From Prorocentrum cordatum (taxonomy: Eukaryota > Sar > Dinophyceae > Prorocentrales > Prorocentraceae), in NCBI GenBank assembly GCA_963575745.1, contig CAUYUJ010004559.1, positions 192,525-256,524 on the forward strand: 64,000 nt of DNA, written 5' to 3'. Both the position numbers and the translations under genes were made by a program. Of the stretch, positions 39,054-49,665 are shown piece by piece (position 1 is the first letter of the stretch; each line of letters starts with the position of its first letter). The notes beneath the pieces were generated by a model that was not told the origin of the DNA, searched no databases, and saw nothing but the letters and a program-made list of their open reading frames with translations.

Positions 39054-39835
39054 ATGACTGCGTTGCTGACCCCTGCAGGTGATACAACTGATCCAGGAGA
39101 CGCAGCAGCTGTCATCGCAAACGCGGCGATAACATCTCTGCCCGAGGAGAGCCCAGGCGCCAGCCCAGCCCCCATGCAAGCAGCGGCAGCGCAGAACGTG
39201 CTTCAGGCGCTCTTCATACGCCAAAGCAGCACGTCTGCAGTAGGCAGCATGCAGGAGGCGCCAGCCGAGGAGCCCACGCAGCCTGCGGGAGGCGCCAGTG
39301 CCGACAGCCACCAGCTGGCAGAGGAGGCCGACAGCGAGCCCGTCGACCAGCGCGGGACCCAGCCCGACGGCCCCCCCGACGCCCACCCTGACGGCCCAGC
39401 CGAGCCCAACGGCCCCCCCTGGCGGCCCAGCCGAGCCCGAGGCCGACGCCCCCAGCCGAGCCCGACGGCGCGCAGCGTGTCGCCCACCTCGACGGCCCCA
39501 GGCTGCCATCCTTGTCAACGGCTCCCAGCCTGACGCCTCAGTCGGGGGATGAGAAGAGCCAGCAGAGGAGGCGCAGCGAAGTGATCCTGAAGATCTACCA
39601 GCGGAGCTGCAGTTGGACGACGGCGCAGCGAAGGACGAGGACATTGAGGCCCTGCTCGCATCGCAGGGGGAGCCGAAATGCTCCTTGCGCAAGAAGGATG
39701 CGGATCCGCTCGCAATGGTTTGTAAAATCAGCCATGGCGGCACGGTCATCACGCGGGGCGCGCGCAGGGTGCGCGACCAGACGCCGCGGAGGATTTTCGG
39801 CGGGTGGCCGATTGCGGAGTTCGACGAGTTCCGCG
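39054..39835 (+). CDS. Possible coding exons, unknown function
   Basis: Two stretches have protein-like composition. The frame from 39054 to about 39420 encodes an acidic, Ala/Pro-rich segment (TPAGDTTDPGDAAAVIANA ... EEADSEPVDQRG). The frame 39551-39835 encodes EEPAEEAQRSDPEDLPAEL, KCSLRKKDADPLAMVCKISH and GARRVRDQTPRRIFGGWPIA. The frames differ and a TGA precedes the second, so splicing or decay is required. No family recognised. GC-ending codons like the EEP exons favour host origin, but a retroelement gag-like remnant is possible. Confidence 0.4.
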
Positions 39836-40028
39836 TCCCTGCGGTCCCTCCTCCTGCCCCTCCTGCCTCGCACCCCTCCTGCCCCCTCTCCCGTGCCCCT
39901 CCCGTGTCTCTCCCGCGCTTCTTCCGTGTCTACCCCGTTGGATGTCAGTTGAACGTTACCTGGGTGTTGGTTGGATGTTGTCTGGATGTTGTTTTCTTGT
40001 TTGTGTTGTTTGCGTGTTGTGTGTATGT

Positions 40029-40104
40029 TGTTTCTTGTTGTCTTGCGTTGGCTGGGCGCCCGCGGCGCCAGCCAACGCCAGACAACACGCAAACAACAAG
40101 AAAC
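40029..40104. repeat. Stem-loop in a GTTGT-rich region
   Basis: GTTTCTTGTTGTCTTGCGTT / AACGCCAGACAACACG..., with inner stem GCGTTGGCTGGGCGCC / GGCGCCAGCCAACGC. Followed by CTGGCGTTGTCTGGCGTTGC tandem units near 40141-40180. Confidence 0.75.
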
Positions 40105-40639
40105 AGGTTGTGTTTGTTGTGTTTTGTGTTTTTTATAGACTGGTGTTGTCTGGCGTTGCCTGGCGTTGTCTGGCGTTGCCCCGACGGGGGGGGGGGGGGG
40201 GCGGAGTAGGAGGGGGGGGGGCCTCACTGAGGCCCTTTTGGGCCATCTCGGAGCCATCTTCACATTTCAAGGGCATCGAAAACGGAAATGTAACAAGGCC
40301 TGCGTTCAAAACATACATTATCGGAGTTCCACATAAAGATGTTGAGCGCGTCGCGAGCTCAGCGGGCCATACCAATAGCAATATGGACGGGTGGCTCATG
40401 ACAGTGATATGCACGCATGGAAGGGCAGAGGAGGGGAAAGCGCAAGCAGGATGAGGACGGATGCTGACGACGCATTCCCACCCCCGTCTTGGAATCTGAC
40501 CCTTATGTTTCAGGGGGGTCGCTCGTTCAAGCATGTTGCCTACTTCGGCAGAGGGTGTTCCCCTTCCCTTACCCCCTCTGCCAGGCGGATGTTTCATCTA
40601 GGTTTACAGAGCACTCCCGCGAGCGGCCAGAGAGCTCAG

Positions 40640-40815
40640 CACGGCCCTAGATAGCTCCAAGAGGTGCGAAGATAGTTTGAGGTGGCCTCAGAAATGGCGA
40701 TGGATATGCCTACGTATTTCAAGATGGCCTCCACGCGCTTTCAAGAGGCCTCAAGGCGGCCTGGTGATGGCTCCTAGTGCTCTCCCAGACTCTCCTAAAG
40801 AGCCTTGAGGAGAAA
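40640..40815. repeat. Degenerate AAGAGGCCTC-type units
   Basis: Short imperfect units (AGATGGCCTCCACGCGCTTT, AGAGGCCTCAAGGCGGCCTG), apparently the inverted, decayed form of the GGCCTCTTGGG arrays. Confidence 0.5.
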
Positions 40816-41091
40816 TGTTGACTTCAATGTTCGTTTTGTTTTCTCGCGGGGTCACCCCCGATGGGCCCTTGAAGCGTTAAGATGACACCAAAATGTCCCG
40901 CGAGAACCCAGAGAGTGGTCAAGCATGGTCTCAAGACGGGCTCAAGAGCGCCAAAGAGTGCCCTAAGAACGCCCCAAGAAATCCTCAAACAATGCAGCTT
41001 CAGGCTTCGAGGGGGGTGCCGGGCCGCCCGCCCGGTCCGACATAACCTCCTTGGGGGAGGGCCGGCCTCCAACGAGGGTGAAACGCACTCT

Positions 41092-41267
41092 TGGTAAGTG
41101 GATCTCTCAAGCTCTCCGCCGTCTCTGGCGGTGTGCGTTGCGAGCAGGAACGCAGCAACGCCACAGGAAAGCGCGGCATTGACAGCGGTTTCCTGTGGCT
41201 TTGCTGTGTTCCTGCTCGCAACGCGCACCGCCAGAGGCGGCGGAGAGCTTGAGAGATCCACCTACCA
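41092..41267. mobile_element. 176-bp hairpin element with ~75-bp arms
   Basis: TGGTAAGTGGATCTCTCAAG ... AACGCCACAGGAAA pairs with TTTCCTGTGGC ... CTTGAGAGATCCACCTACCA, leaving a loop of roughly 20 bp. Few mismatches. Single copy in the window; no clear duplication. Confidence 0.9.
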
Positions 41268-41399
41268 CGAAACAATATGTGTGAAGGCTGGAGGAGGTCG
41301 GACGGGGTTTCCCTGGAGGGGGGAAGAGCCTCCGAGAGGAGGAAACGTGGTAGTGGGGAGGCGGAAGAAGCGGGGAGGGCACGAAGCTTTCCTGGGAGG

Positions 41400-42740
41400 G
41401 GCACGGCCTCCCAGGAGGGGTTGGGAAGGCTGGAAAGGTGTGGAGGGCTCGAACCCGGATATTCACTGAGACAGTTTTCCTATAGCCCACTCGGTCCGAC
41501 ACGGTTTCTTTGGGAGGGAGGACAGCTTCCCAGGAGGGGGTGGGAAGGCTGGAGAGGTGGGGGGGGGTCACGAACCATAACACGGTTTTCGGATAACCCG
41601 CTCGGTCCGACACGACCTCCCTGGGACGGACAACGACCTCCCAGGAGGGGTTGGGCTCCCAGGAGGGTGATGCGTGGTATTGGGAAAGGTGGGGGTTCCA
41701 AAGGCTGGAGAGATGGGGAGGGCGCGAACCTTGATGATTACACGGTTTTCCAATAGCCCGCTCGGGACGGCACGGCCTCTTTGGGAGGGAAAGCGGGCTC
41801 CCAAGAAGGGGGAGGCGTGGTATTGCGGAAGCGGGGGGTTGGGAAGGCTGGCGAGGTGGGGAGGGCGCGAGCCCTGAGAGATTGTATGGCGCTCGAGTGT
41901 GGGTGGGACAGGCACGGACTCTCAGAAACAGTATGCTGCTCGAGCGCCTTGCCGCGGCCAGGCGAGGCCTCCGCGGCGGAGTGGGAGGACCGGGAGGGAT
42001 GAGCCGGAGGAGGAGGAGGAGGAGGAGGAGGAGGAGGAGGAGGAGAAAGGAGGGGGAGGAGGAGGAGGAGGAGGAGGAGAAAGGAGGAGGAGGAGGAGGA
42101 GGAGGAGGAGGAGAAAGGAGGAGGAGGAGGAGGAGAAGGAGGGGGGGAAAGGAGGGAGAAGGAAGGAGTGGGTGTTCTGGGAAAAGAAGAACCCCACCAG
42201 GATGTGGGGAGCAACGAGATCCCCACTCGGGATGTTGGGAAAGAGGCGCGATCCCTGAGGGCACGATCCTTGATACATACCTCCGTGGAATATGTGCTGT
42301 TGGTGCGGCGCGTGGTGGAGGGAGGGCACGATCCCTGATTAATACACACGGTATGCGCACAGCTCACGCAGTCCGGCACGGCCTCCCTGAAGGTATAATG
42401 TGCATGGCTGGTGAGGTCTGTGGAGGGTGGAGGGCGCCATCCCTGTCAAGTGACACGGTCGAATTTGTGTTAGTGGTGAGGGTGGTGGTGGTTGGATGGG
42501 CACGATCCTCGGTAACGAACCCCTGATGCGCATAGCCCGCGCAGTCTGGCACGGCGTCACTTGGAGGTAGAGTGTGTGCTGCTGGCAAGGCTGGTGGGGG
42601 GGGAGGGCACGATCCCTTACAAATAACTCGGTCGAATCTGCGCCACTGGTGAGGACGGTGATGGCTGGAGGGTACGGTCCCTGATAAATAACACGGCATG
42701 CGCATAGCCCGCACAGTCCGACAAGGCCTCCCTGGAGTTA
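41400..42740. repeat. Degenerate ~115-175-bp satellite array
   Basis: Units share a block like GCGCATAGCCCGCGCAGTCY, then GGCACGGCCTCCCTGG, GGCTGG.GAGG and GGAGGGCACGATCCCTGATAA. Anchors near 41478, 41590, 41750, 42355, 42530 and 42700. The last three are spaced about 172 bp. The middle is split by a GGA expansion. Confidence 0.75.
42003..42162. repeat. (GGA)n tract within the satellite
   Basis: GGAGGA array with GAAAGGAGG interruptions. Confidence 0.93.
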
Positions 42741-43199
42741 AAAGTTGTTCTATTTGGTGAGGCGTGTAGAGGAGGAGGATGCATCAGTCTTGGGGTGTGG
42801 AGCTTGCATGAGGAACAGATGTGTGTGTGGAACCTTTCAAGAGGACGAGGAGGAGGAGCAGCAACAGCAGGAGGAGGAACTAGAGCGGATCTGGAAGGAG
42901 GAAGGAGAGAGTGCTCTGGGAGAACCAGAATCCCACTCAAGACGTGGGGAAAACACAGACGATGCGTTTGAAGGATTTGGGCTTCTTGGGGGGGATCCTT
43001 TGGGGGTTCTGTGACCATTTGCAACCGTCTTGCGGCGGTCTTGGGTCTTGGGACCTTTGGAGGCATGCTGGGCATCTTGAACCATCTTGAGCTGTAGGAT
43101 CTTGGACGCCATCCTGGGCTATCCGAAGCCCTCCTGGAGCCAAATTGTGCCATCTTGGACGCTCTAATCATTCGCGAGGCGCCTAAGAAGGTGACACAC

Positions 43200-43703
43200 A
43201 ACTGATATACAAATGATTAATGCGAGGCGACTAGCGGATCGGTCGGGGACGAGGGAGGGACCGGAGGAATGACGATGGACGATGTCCCCTCCTCACCCTG
43301 CACCTTTTAGAGACTTGAGCCAACATGATGATAGTCATGTCTTGTCTGCACTCCCTCCATAGTGCAGACAGCTACCCCTGTAACGCTAAGCACAGTGTCC
43401 AGCAACACGCTGTACACACACAACGATGCTCAAAACTCTTCAAGGGGGGCTCGAGGGGTAGGGGCGAAAGGGTGTCGTAAGACAGCGCCCTCCATTTTAG
43501 TACCCCATCGAGCCCTTTCACGAAACTGTGCACTGTGAGAGCTCGGCCCTGCGGCGCTCGAGTTCTCCCTTTCCCGTTTCTCCCCCAGGGCTCCCCCCCA
43601 CGGGGTACGTCACGGCGGCGTTCCCGTCATCTGCTCCTGGCGGCGCGCGGGCCCTCTCCTCCTCCTCGCCTCCTACCTCCTCGTCGGCTCTCGAGCCGGT
43701 CGG
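43200..43703. other. No supported gene; 3' flank of the copia fragment
   Basis: No LTR pair or polypurine tract recognised. Sequence is unique within the window. Confidence 0.45.
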
Positions 43704-45749
43704 TCATGGCAGTCCCGGGGGACAGGATGGCACGCAGGACAGGGCCCCCTCCTCTCTTCCTCCTGCCTCCCTGCCTCCCTCTTCCTCAGGCTTCTCCTCG
43801 GCTTCAGCCGCTAGCTCGTCTGAGGTGACGGATTCGCGGGCCAGCACTCGACGGGACGCCGTTCTGCTTCGAGACTTGAGGGCCAGGTTCAGGGATCGCT
43901 CGTCGATCGAGCGGGTCTCACACGTGAGGGCCAGGGTCCTCTTCCCCATCAGGTCGGCTGACGCGTAGTTGCCTTTCAGGGGGTCGTTTTTCGTCATGCT
44001 GTCGGCGGGCATCTTGCAGTGGGGGACCCACCTGATCACAGTGTTCTGAGCGATCATCGAGTCGCGGACGACGGCCATCTCGATACAAATTCGGCGGTCA
44101 GCTTTTCCCCCTCCGCAATTCTTAAACAGTAGTATCTCAAACAGCGACTTAGCATTAACGATTGCGACACCCTGGGAGGCCTCGGCGATCGCGCAGTCGC
44201 CCGGGAGGGCCACGGCAAGCGGGCAGGCCGTGCTGGTCGTCCACCAGTCTGGGCCTCGAACGTCCGCGTACAGAGCATCCCGAAAAACCAGCCAGAGCCA
44301 CTGTCCCTCGGCCAGGGCCCCAGACAAACTCCGAGTCTCGGCGGACAAAGTCGAGGGCACGACACTGCGAAAGCGCTGACTCCGCCAGGAGAGGAGCGAC
44401 ACCCGCGCCCTCTGATCGTGACGAGTGCGGGATTCCCCGAGCAGGACCACTCCCTGGGCCCCGTCACGCTTCGCTGAGCCGGGGCCTCCAGCGTCGCTGC
44501 AGGTGATCACGGTCACTGCAGTCAGATCTAGGGGCCACACCGTGAGAGCGTTATATGCCGTCCCCCTAAGATGCCTGGCCACTCGTTTGGCTATCAGAGC
44601 TGACGCAACTGTCACGTGGGGACACTCGGCACTGAGAATGGCCGCTGACCCTGCAACATCTGGCCCGGACTGGCGGGCGACCCAGAGGATCTTCGCGAAC
44701 AACCCCCGGTAGTCTCGAAGCTCTCGGCTATCCAGCAGCTGCCCAGGCTGTCCCGCGCGATCGCGATCAATCTTCATGGGTCGAACCTGTTCCAGCACAC
44801 ATTTTTCCTGGTCAATCAGGATGCGCCTGTCGGGCATTTGACGAATCCGGCGCCCCGCACACTCGGCTTCGTGCAGCTGCCACTTCCCGAAATGGAACCT
44901 CCCCGTCAGCTTCTGCTTGAGACTCTCCTCGCAAGCGGGATGACAGGCAATGATCAGGTCATCCACCTCGATGGCTATCACTGCTTGAAAACATCCTGAC
45001 GAGGAATGGGCCACCCACAGACACGGCTCCAGGAGGGAGCGCTGGAATCCCAGAGTTTTGAGGAAAGCCGTCAGCGTCTGATGCCACCGAATCGGAGCAT
45101 CATTCAAACCGTACACCGGGGCCATCAACTCCAACACACTGCCTTTGGGGACGTCAACTCCGTCACATGGCTCAACGTAGATCTTGCCATAGGGGCGAGA
45201 GAGGGGATCGGCCTTACAGAAAGCGTTCTTGCAGTCCGCTACTTGCAACTTCCAACGCTTGCCTGCGACGAGCTGGAGTACGACGAGCACTGGTTCTTCC
45301 TGGGCCGTGGGGGCATATACTCTGAGAGACTCGGCGTCTGGGTCCGCATATCCCCGGACGCAACATCGACTCTTGGCGCGAGGAAGCGCCTCTGTGCCCT
45401 CCTGGGGCTTCCAGCGCCGCACCATTCCTGAAGAGAGGATCCTGGAGGGATCCCGTCGGCGGACCATGTTCGCTTCTTGGGAGGGAAGGGCCCCGACAGC
45501 TTTCGTCTGCATCATCGCTTGCCACTCCGACGAGTCTGACGCTCGAAATTGGTCCCTTTCCTCAGGGCTGATGTGCTTCCAAACGACTTCCTGACCTCGC
45601 GTCGAGCCTGCGTCCGACGTGGCGCCTGACTCTAAAGGAGGCTGGGGCAAAGGCGAGAGATAGCGAGCGTTTGTCCGTGGCCGTTTGTTCTCAAGCGGCC
45701 GGCCGCCAACATATGACTGCGCTTCAACGCGAGGCACACTACTTGCCAT
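43704..45749 (-). CDS. Ty1/copia-type reverse transcriptase-RNase H
   Basis: An uninterrupted 681-codon frame. RVT_2-type RT domain at about residues 120-345: LQVADCKNAFCKADP (motif A, about 168-182), PVYGLNDAPIRWHQTL (about 211-226) and IEVDDLIIA (catalytic Asp pair, residues 263-264, near 44960). RNase H at about residues 400-600: ITCSDAGG, LLSWRSQRFRSVVPSTLSAE, then WVPHCKMPADSMTK, the usual copia-type C-terminus. The remaining C-terminal tail is Glu-rich. No gag, protease or integrase frame is found upstream (plus-strand coordinates above 45749) and no LTRs are recognised. It is therefore a partial element, or one whose other parts are too diverged to see. The open frame argues for recent activity. 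Confidence 0.92.
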   Translation of the reverse strand: MASSVPRVEAQSYVGGRPLENKRPRTNARYLSPLPQPPLESGATSDAGSTRGQEVVWKHISPEERDQFRASDSSEWQAMMQTKAVGALPSQEANMVRRRDPSRILSSGMVRRWKPQEGTEALPRAKSRCCVRGYADPDAESLRVYAPTAQEEPVLVVLQLVAGKRWKLQVADCKNAFCKADPLSRPYGKIYVEPCDGVDVPKGSVLELMAPVYGLNDAPIRWHQTLTAFLKTLGFQRSLLEPCLWVAHSSSGCFQAVIAIEVDDLIIACHPACEESLKQKLTGRFHFGKWQLHEAECAGRRIRQMPDRRILIDQEKCVLEQVRPMKIDRDRAGQPGQLLDSRELRDYRGLFAKILWVARQSGPDVAGSAAILSAECPHVTVASALIAKRVARHLRGTAYNALTVWPLDLTAVTVITCSDAGGPGSAKRDGAQGVVLLGESRTRHDQRARVSLLSWRSQRFRSVVPSTLSAETRSLSGALAEGQWLWLVFRDALYADVRGPDWWTTSTACPLAVALPGDCAIAEASQGVAIVNAKSLFEILLFKNCGGGKADRRICIEMAVVRDSMIAQNTVIRWVPHCKMPADSMTKNDPLKGNYASADLMGKRTLALTCETRSIDERSLNLALKSRSRTASRRVLARESVTSDELAAEAEEKPEEEGGREAGGREEGALSCVPSCPPGLP

Positions 45750-46254
45750 CGAACATTGAAACCGAAAACAACTTCGCTTGACATGGCCCGTCGCTCCCGC
45801 GACGATCTCTTACTTCTGGTACTATCGCTACTACGATACAACAGGGCTGACTATGGGCTTCGCCTCAGGCGAAGCTGCTGGTTGGGTCTCCCAACCCCCT
45901 TCAAACTTGGTAGCGGAGCTGGTCTATGGTGGTCAGATCTAGCTCTACTCTTAACCATCCACGGCACTGTCTGGTGGACTATTGACATGGTGGAACATCA
46001 GGGTGCAGTGGGTCTGCGCGGAGAAAGGTACATAAGTACGCACAGCCACAAGAACACGTGCATGGTAGGATGCGATACGACATTACGCCGCCTCCACCCC
46101 CACGCAGGTTAACTACAACCCACCACAACCCCCAGCCACGAACGTCCGACCACGACCTACGGGGCCACTGGATTGGTATTGCCATCTTCGGCCTCCTGTG
46201 GGTCGCTATCGGATGTGGGACCCTGCCGGTAATGCACCTTTTCGCGAATTCGTC
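45750..46254. other. No supported gene
   Basis: Upstream of the copia frame. TTCGCCTCAGGCGAAGC (45858-45874) is a perfect short hairpin. Nothing else recognised. Confidence 0.45.
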
Positions 46255-46935
46255 GGTGCGTGTGCGTGTGCGTGTGCGTGTGCGTGTGCGTGTGCGTGTG
46301 CGTGTGCGTGTGCGTGTGCGTGTGCGTGTGCGTGTGCGTGTGCGTGTGCGTGTGCGTGTGCGTGTGCGTGTGCGTGTGCGTGTGCGTGTGCGTGTGCGTG
46401 TGTGCGTGTGCGTGTGCGTGTGCGTGTGCGTGTGCGTGTGCGTGTGCGTGTGCGTGTGCGTGTGCGTGTGCGTGTGCGTGTGTGCGTGTGCGTGTGCGTG
46501 TGCGTGTGCGTGTGCGTGTGCGTGTGCGTGTGCGTGTGCGTGTGCGTGTGCGTGTGCGTGTGCGTGTGCGTGTGCGTGTGCGTGTGCGTGTGCGTGTGCG
46601 TGTGCGTGTGCGTGTGCGTGTGCGTGTGCGTGTGCGTGTGCGTGTGCGTGTGCGTGTGCGTGTGCGTGTGCGTGTGCGTGTGCGTGTGCGTGTGCGTGTG
46701 CGTGTGCGTGTGCGTGTGCGTGTGCGTGTGCGTGTGCGTGTGCGTGTGCGTGTGCGTGTGCGTGTGCCTGTGCCTGTGCCTGTGCGTGTGCGTGTGCGTG
46801 TGCGTGTGCGTGTGCGTCTGCCTGTGCGTGTGCGTGTGCGTGTGCGTGTGCGTGTGCGTGTGCGTGTGCGTGTGCGTGTGTGTGTGTGTGTGTGTTTGTG
46901 TGTGTGTGCGTGTGCGTGTGCGTGTCTGTGTTTGT
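46255..46935. repeat. (GTGTGC)n hexanucleotide microsatellite, ~650 bp
   Basis: More than 100 nearly perfect GTGTGC units with rare TGTGTGCG, CCTGTG and TCTGCC variants, ending in TG runs. Strict purine-pyrimidine alternation favours left-handed DNA. The long Cys-Val/Arg-Val and Thr-His frames are repeat-derived. Confidence 0.96.
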
Positions 46936-47544
46936 GTGTTTTTTGTCTGGAACGGGGCCATGTGGGACAAACGGCGGCTACAAGCTTGGGCGGCGCCAGG
47001 CGCTGCCTGTGCAGGCGAAGCGAGTGGAAGTGACGATCGGGGAGGGGACATCTGAATGGGGCCAAGTAGGGCGGTTTTGCCGGCTGGCGGTGGGCCATGT
47101 CGGTGAGGGTGGGGTTGGATGGGTCTGTTGAAAGCGTCGAATTCTTGTGGGATAGTTAAAGCTAAGCGGGGCGAGTTGCAGCGACTCAGATTGCAGTTGA
47201 GTTGCGCCAGGGTGGAGCGTCGACGAGCCTTCGTGGGTACAATGCAGGGGACTTGATGTAAAAGCGTAGGGGGTAGCTCAAAACGCATCCGCTGCCAGTG
47301 AACATTCAGATTTTCAAGAAGTGGTCTAACAAGTGTTGCCTCGGCGCCACAACCGTGCCTTCGATCACCCAGGTGCGCAAAGACAATCGTGCTTCGCGCC
47401 TTGTGGACAAGGCCGGATCTACTGTTCTTCTCCAGGGCGCGGTGCAAAGCACGAAGTTTGGTGACTTGCGTGTCAGGCCGTGCTCGCTTCGCCATCGTCC
47501 CCCTTTGCCTCACGTCCTGACCCTCGCTTCCCCAGCATCCTGGG
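46936..47544. other. No supported gene
   Basis: Unique sequence between the microsatellite and an F3 element; no coding block recognised. Confidence 0.45.
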
Positions 47545-47747
47545 ATAGGGGAACGAAGAATGGCAGAAACATAAAAACTCGGAGGTCCGCGCGGATTTCT
47601 CGGATCGGCACTAGACCCCCCTCCCTGGCGCGCGGAGCGCGCCAGGGGCGGCGCCGGAGGCGCCTCCAGGGGGCCCCAGCGCGGATCCGAGAAATCCGCG
47701 CGGACCTCCGAGTTGTTTTATGTTCATGTCATTCGTCGTTCCCCTAT
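47545..47747. mobile_element. F3 hairpin element, copy 6 (203 bp)
   Basis: ATAGGGGAACGAAGAATGGC / TCATTCGTCGTTCCCCTAT outer arms; AACTCGGAGGTCCGCGCGGA / TCCGCGCGGACCTCCGAGTT inner arms; core CTGGCGCGCGGAGCGCGCCA. The best-preserved F3 hairpin in the window. Confidence 0.94.
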
Positions 47748-47780
47748 GGTCGGCGTCACCCTAACATACTTATACAATAT

Positions 47781-47810
47781 GTGCGTCGCCCCCTCAGGGG
47801 CGACGCGCGC
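47781..47810. repeat. Short perfect hairpin
   Basis: GCGTCGCCCCCTCAGGGGCGACGC: 10-bp stem, 4-base CTCA loop. Confidence 0.85.
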
Positions 47811-48102
47811 ACCGAGAAATCTTGTAGTATATGCGTCGTGGCGGGCGCTAAAGAGAAACGATACATTGCAAGATGGGTATACTACATGTTCGGGCCGGAC
47901 GCGCGCCTCCAAGGAGGATATACCATTGGTATGTCCCTGGTCGTTCCCTTATGCGAGGCCATCGTGGGCGGCGGGACCCCGCCCGGCGACGACGCCAGCC
48001 AGAGCGCCTCCGAGGAGGTGCACGCCGAGGCCCAGGCCACGCCGGCCGCCGCGCCGCCGGGCGTGGGCAGGGGGGGCGTCGGCAGAGGCGAGAGGCAGAG
48101 CC

Positions 48103-48546
48103 CTTGCCCGTCGGGAGCAGGAATTCCTCCAGCTCAGCGATGCCGAAGGGCTCTGCGAAGTATGCCGAAGAGCTCCACGAGGTGTGCCGGAGAGCTCTAC
48201 GAGGTGCTAGGGTGGACCCCTTCCCTCTGGACACCCGAAATGGGTACGGAAAGAATGGGTGCAATGCCCAACAGCAGTTCCTGCTCATTCTGAGCAGGAC
48301 TCGCTGTCCGCGCCGCCGCGGCCTGTGTCCATTCGAGAGAAGGCCGCCTGCCCAACAGCGGCCGTTGATGGTTTTGGACAAGATTTGTTGTTGGGCACTG
48401 TACCCATGTTTTCCGTACCCACTTCGGGCGTCCAAACTCCCCGTCGGGAGCAGGAACTCCTCGAGCTCATCGATGCCGAAGAGCTCTACGAGGTATGCCG
48501 AAGAGCTCTACGAGGTATGCCGGAGAGCGCGACGAGGTACTCGCGC
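48103..48546. repeat. ~105-bp direct repeats flanking an F7 element
   Basis: GTCGGGAGCAGGAATTCCTC ... GATGCCGAAG, then AGAGCTCTACGAGGTATGCC-like units, occur at about 48110-48212 and 48442-48546 around the F7 element. Within each copy the 27-bp AGAGCTCYACGAGGTRTGCC unit is itself repeated. Confidence 0.85.
48227..48436. mobile_element. F7 TIR element, copy 1 (210 bp)
   Basis: TCTGGACACCCGAAATGGGT, ACGGAAAGAATGGG at left and CCCATGTTTTCCGTACCCAC, TTCGGGCGTCCAAA at right; both arms continue into CAATGCCCAACA / TGTTGTTGGGCA. Interior AGCAGGACTCGCTGTCCGCG is shared with copy 2. Confidence 0.9.
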
Positions 48547-49339
48547 GCCTGATGGGTTTTTTCGATGGCTGTGCCGAGCCGCTTTGTAGCTGATCTACGG
48601 TCCTTCCGGGGGTTGCCAAAGGTGCCCCTGGCCCGAGGCACCCCCCGCAGCTCTGTGGAGAACGATCCATGGAGAGGAAGCATGTTGCCAAACAATTTCA
48701 TGAAACAAAAACATGTTTGAGACATGTTTCGAACATGTTTCCGGCATTTCAAACACATCTAAATTCACTGGCTGTTGTCGTGGCATCCACAACCCTGGCC
48801 CAAGGTACACCCCCAGCTTTTCTCTCAACTTTGGAGCCCGTGGGACCCTCTGAGCCTCGTAAGGGGTGCTCTGGAGGTCGTGGGGGCCTCCTTGGAAATC
48901 CCGAGGTCGCCCTGGGCCAGGGGCACTTCTAGCAGCACCCGAGCTAGAGCCACAGTGGCGGAGGTCATCTTGCACCCCATGGAGCCGCATTCGGGCCCCA
49001 GACCGCTCCCAGAGGCTTTCCCTCGCCATGCGTCGACCAGACGCCAGAGTGACATTTCGCTAGAGTGATCTTTGGTGCCTGCCCAGCGGGGTGCCCCGAT
49101 CGCTGAACGAGATGCGATATAGTAGCGTCTTGAGCGCTTGTGCTTGGTCCCCCCGCGGCCCCCCAACAGTCGCGCACCAAAGGTCACTCTCCTCCAGGGG
49201 CCCTCTTGCATGTAGTCGACTTCGCTCCTCCGCGCGTCTCTGCTCTCCACCACGCCAGAGAATCTCCTTCCGCGTGCCGCGTCACCTCGATCGCCAGCAA
49301 GGGTGCCTGTCACAGGGCTGCCATGATCTCCGTGGCGGG

Positions 49340-49665
49340 GCCTTCATGTTGCGAAGGTTCTTGCGCTGCCTCCTGGAGGCGTCTCAGAGGCCCTCTCGGC
49401 AACTTCTCGGGGAATCCTGGGGGGCCGTTGGGGGATCTCGGGGGTGGGTTTGGGTTCGGCGGCTCTTCCGAGCCCTCTCGATGAGGCTCGCTAGAGTTTT
49501 CTTGAGGTCGTCTGGGTGGCTCATGGGGCAATCTTGGAGCAGTCTCGGGACGACCTGGGGGCGTCTTGGGGGTCTCTCGGCCGCCTGGTGGCCTTCCTGT
49601 GGCTGTCTTCGGTCAGATCGGGCACTTCTTGGGCCATCTGGGGCCTTTTGGGGGGGCCTCCTGAG
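49340..49665. repeat. Degenerate TTGGGGGTCTC / GGGGCC array
   Basis: Fourth block of the GGCCTCTTGGG-type repeat. Pro/Gln/Arg frames on the minus strand are ignored. Confidence 0.78.

Noticed and set aside
41400-42740. CRISPR-like array or tRNA cluster
   Set aside because: Units are degenerate, longer than CRISPR repeats and without regular spacers; no cloverleaf found. The organism is eukaryotic.
46157-47131. Long Cys-Val, Arg-Val and Thr-His open frames
   Set aside because: They translate the (GTGTGC)n microsatellite and stay open in all phases; no gene signal outside the repeat.
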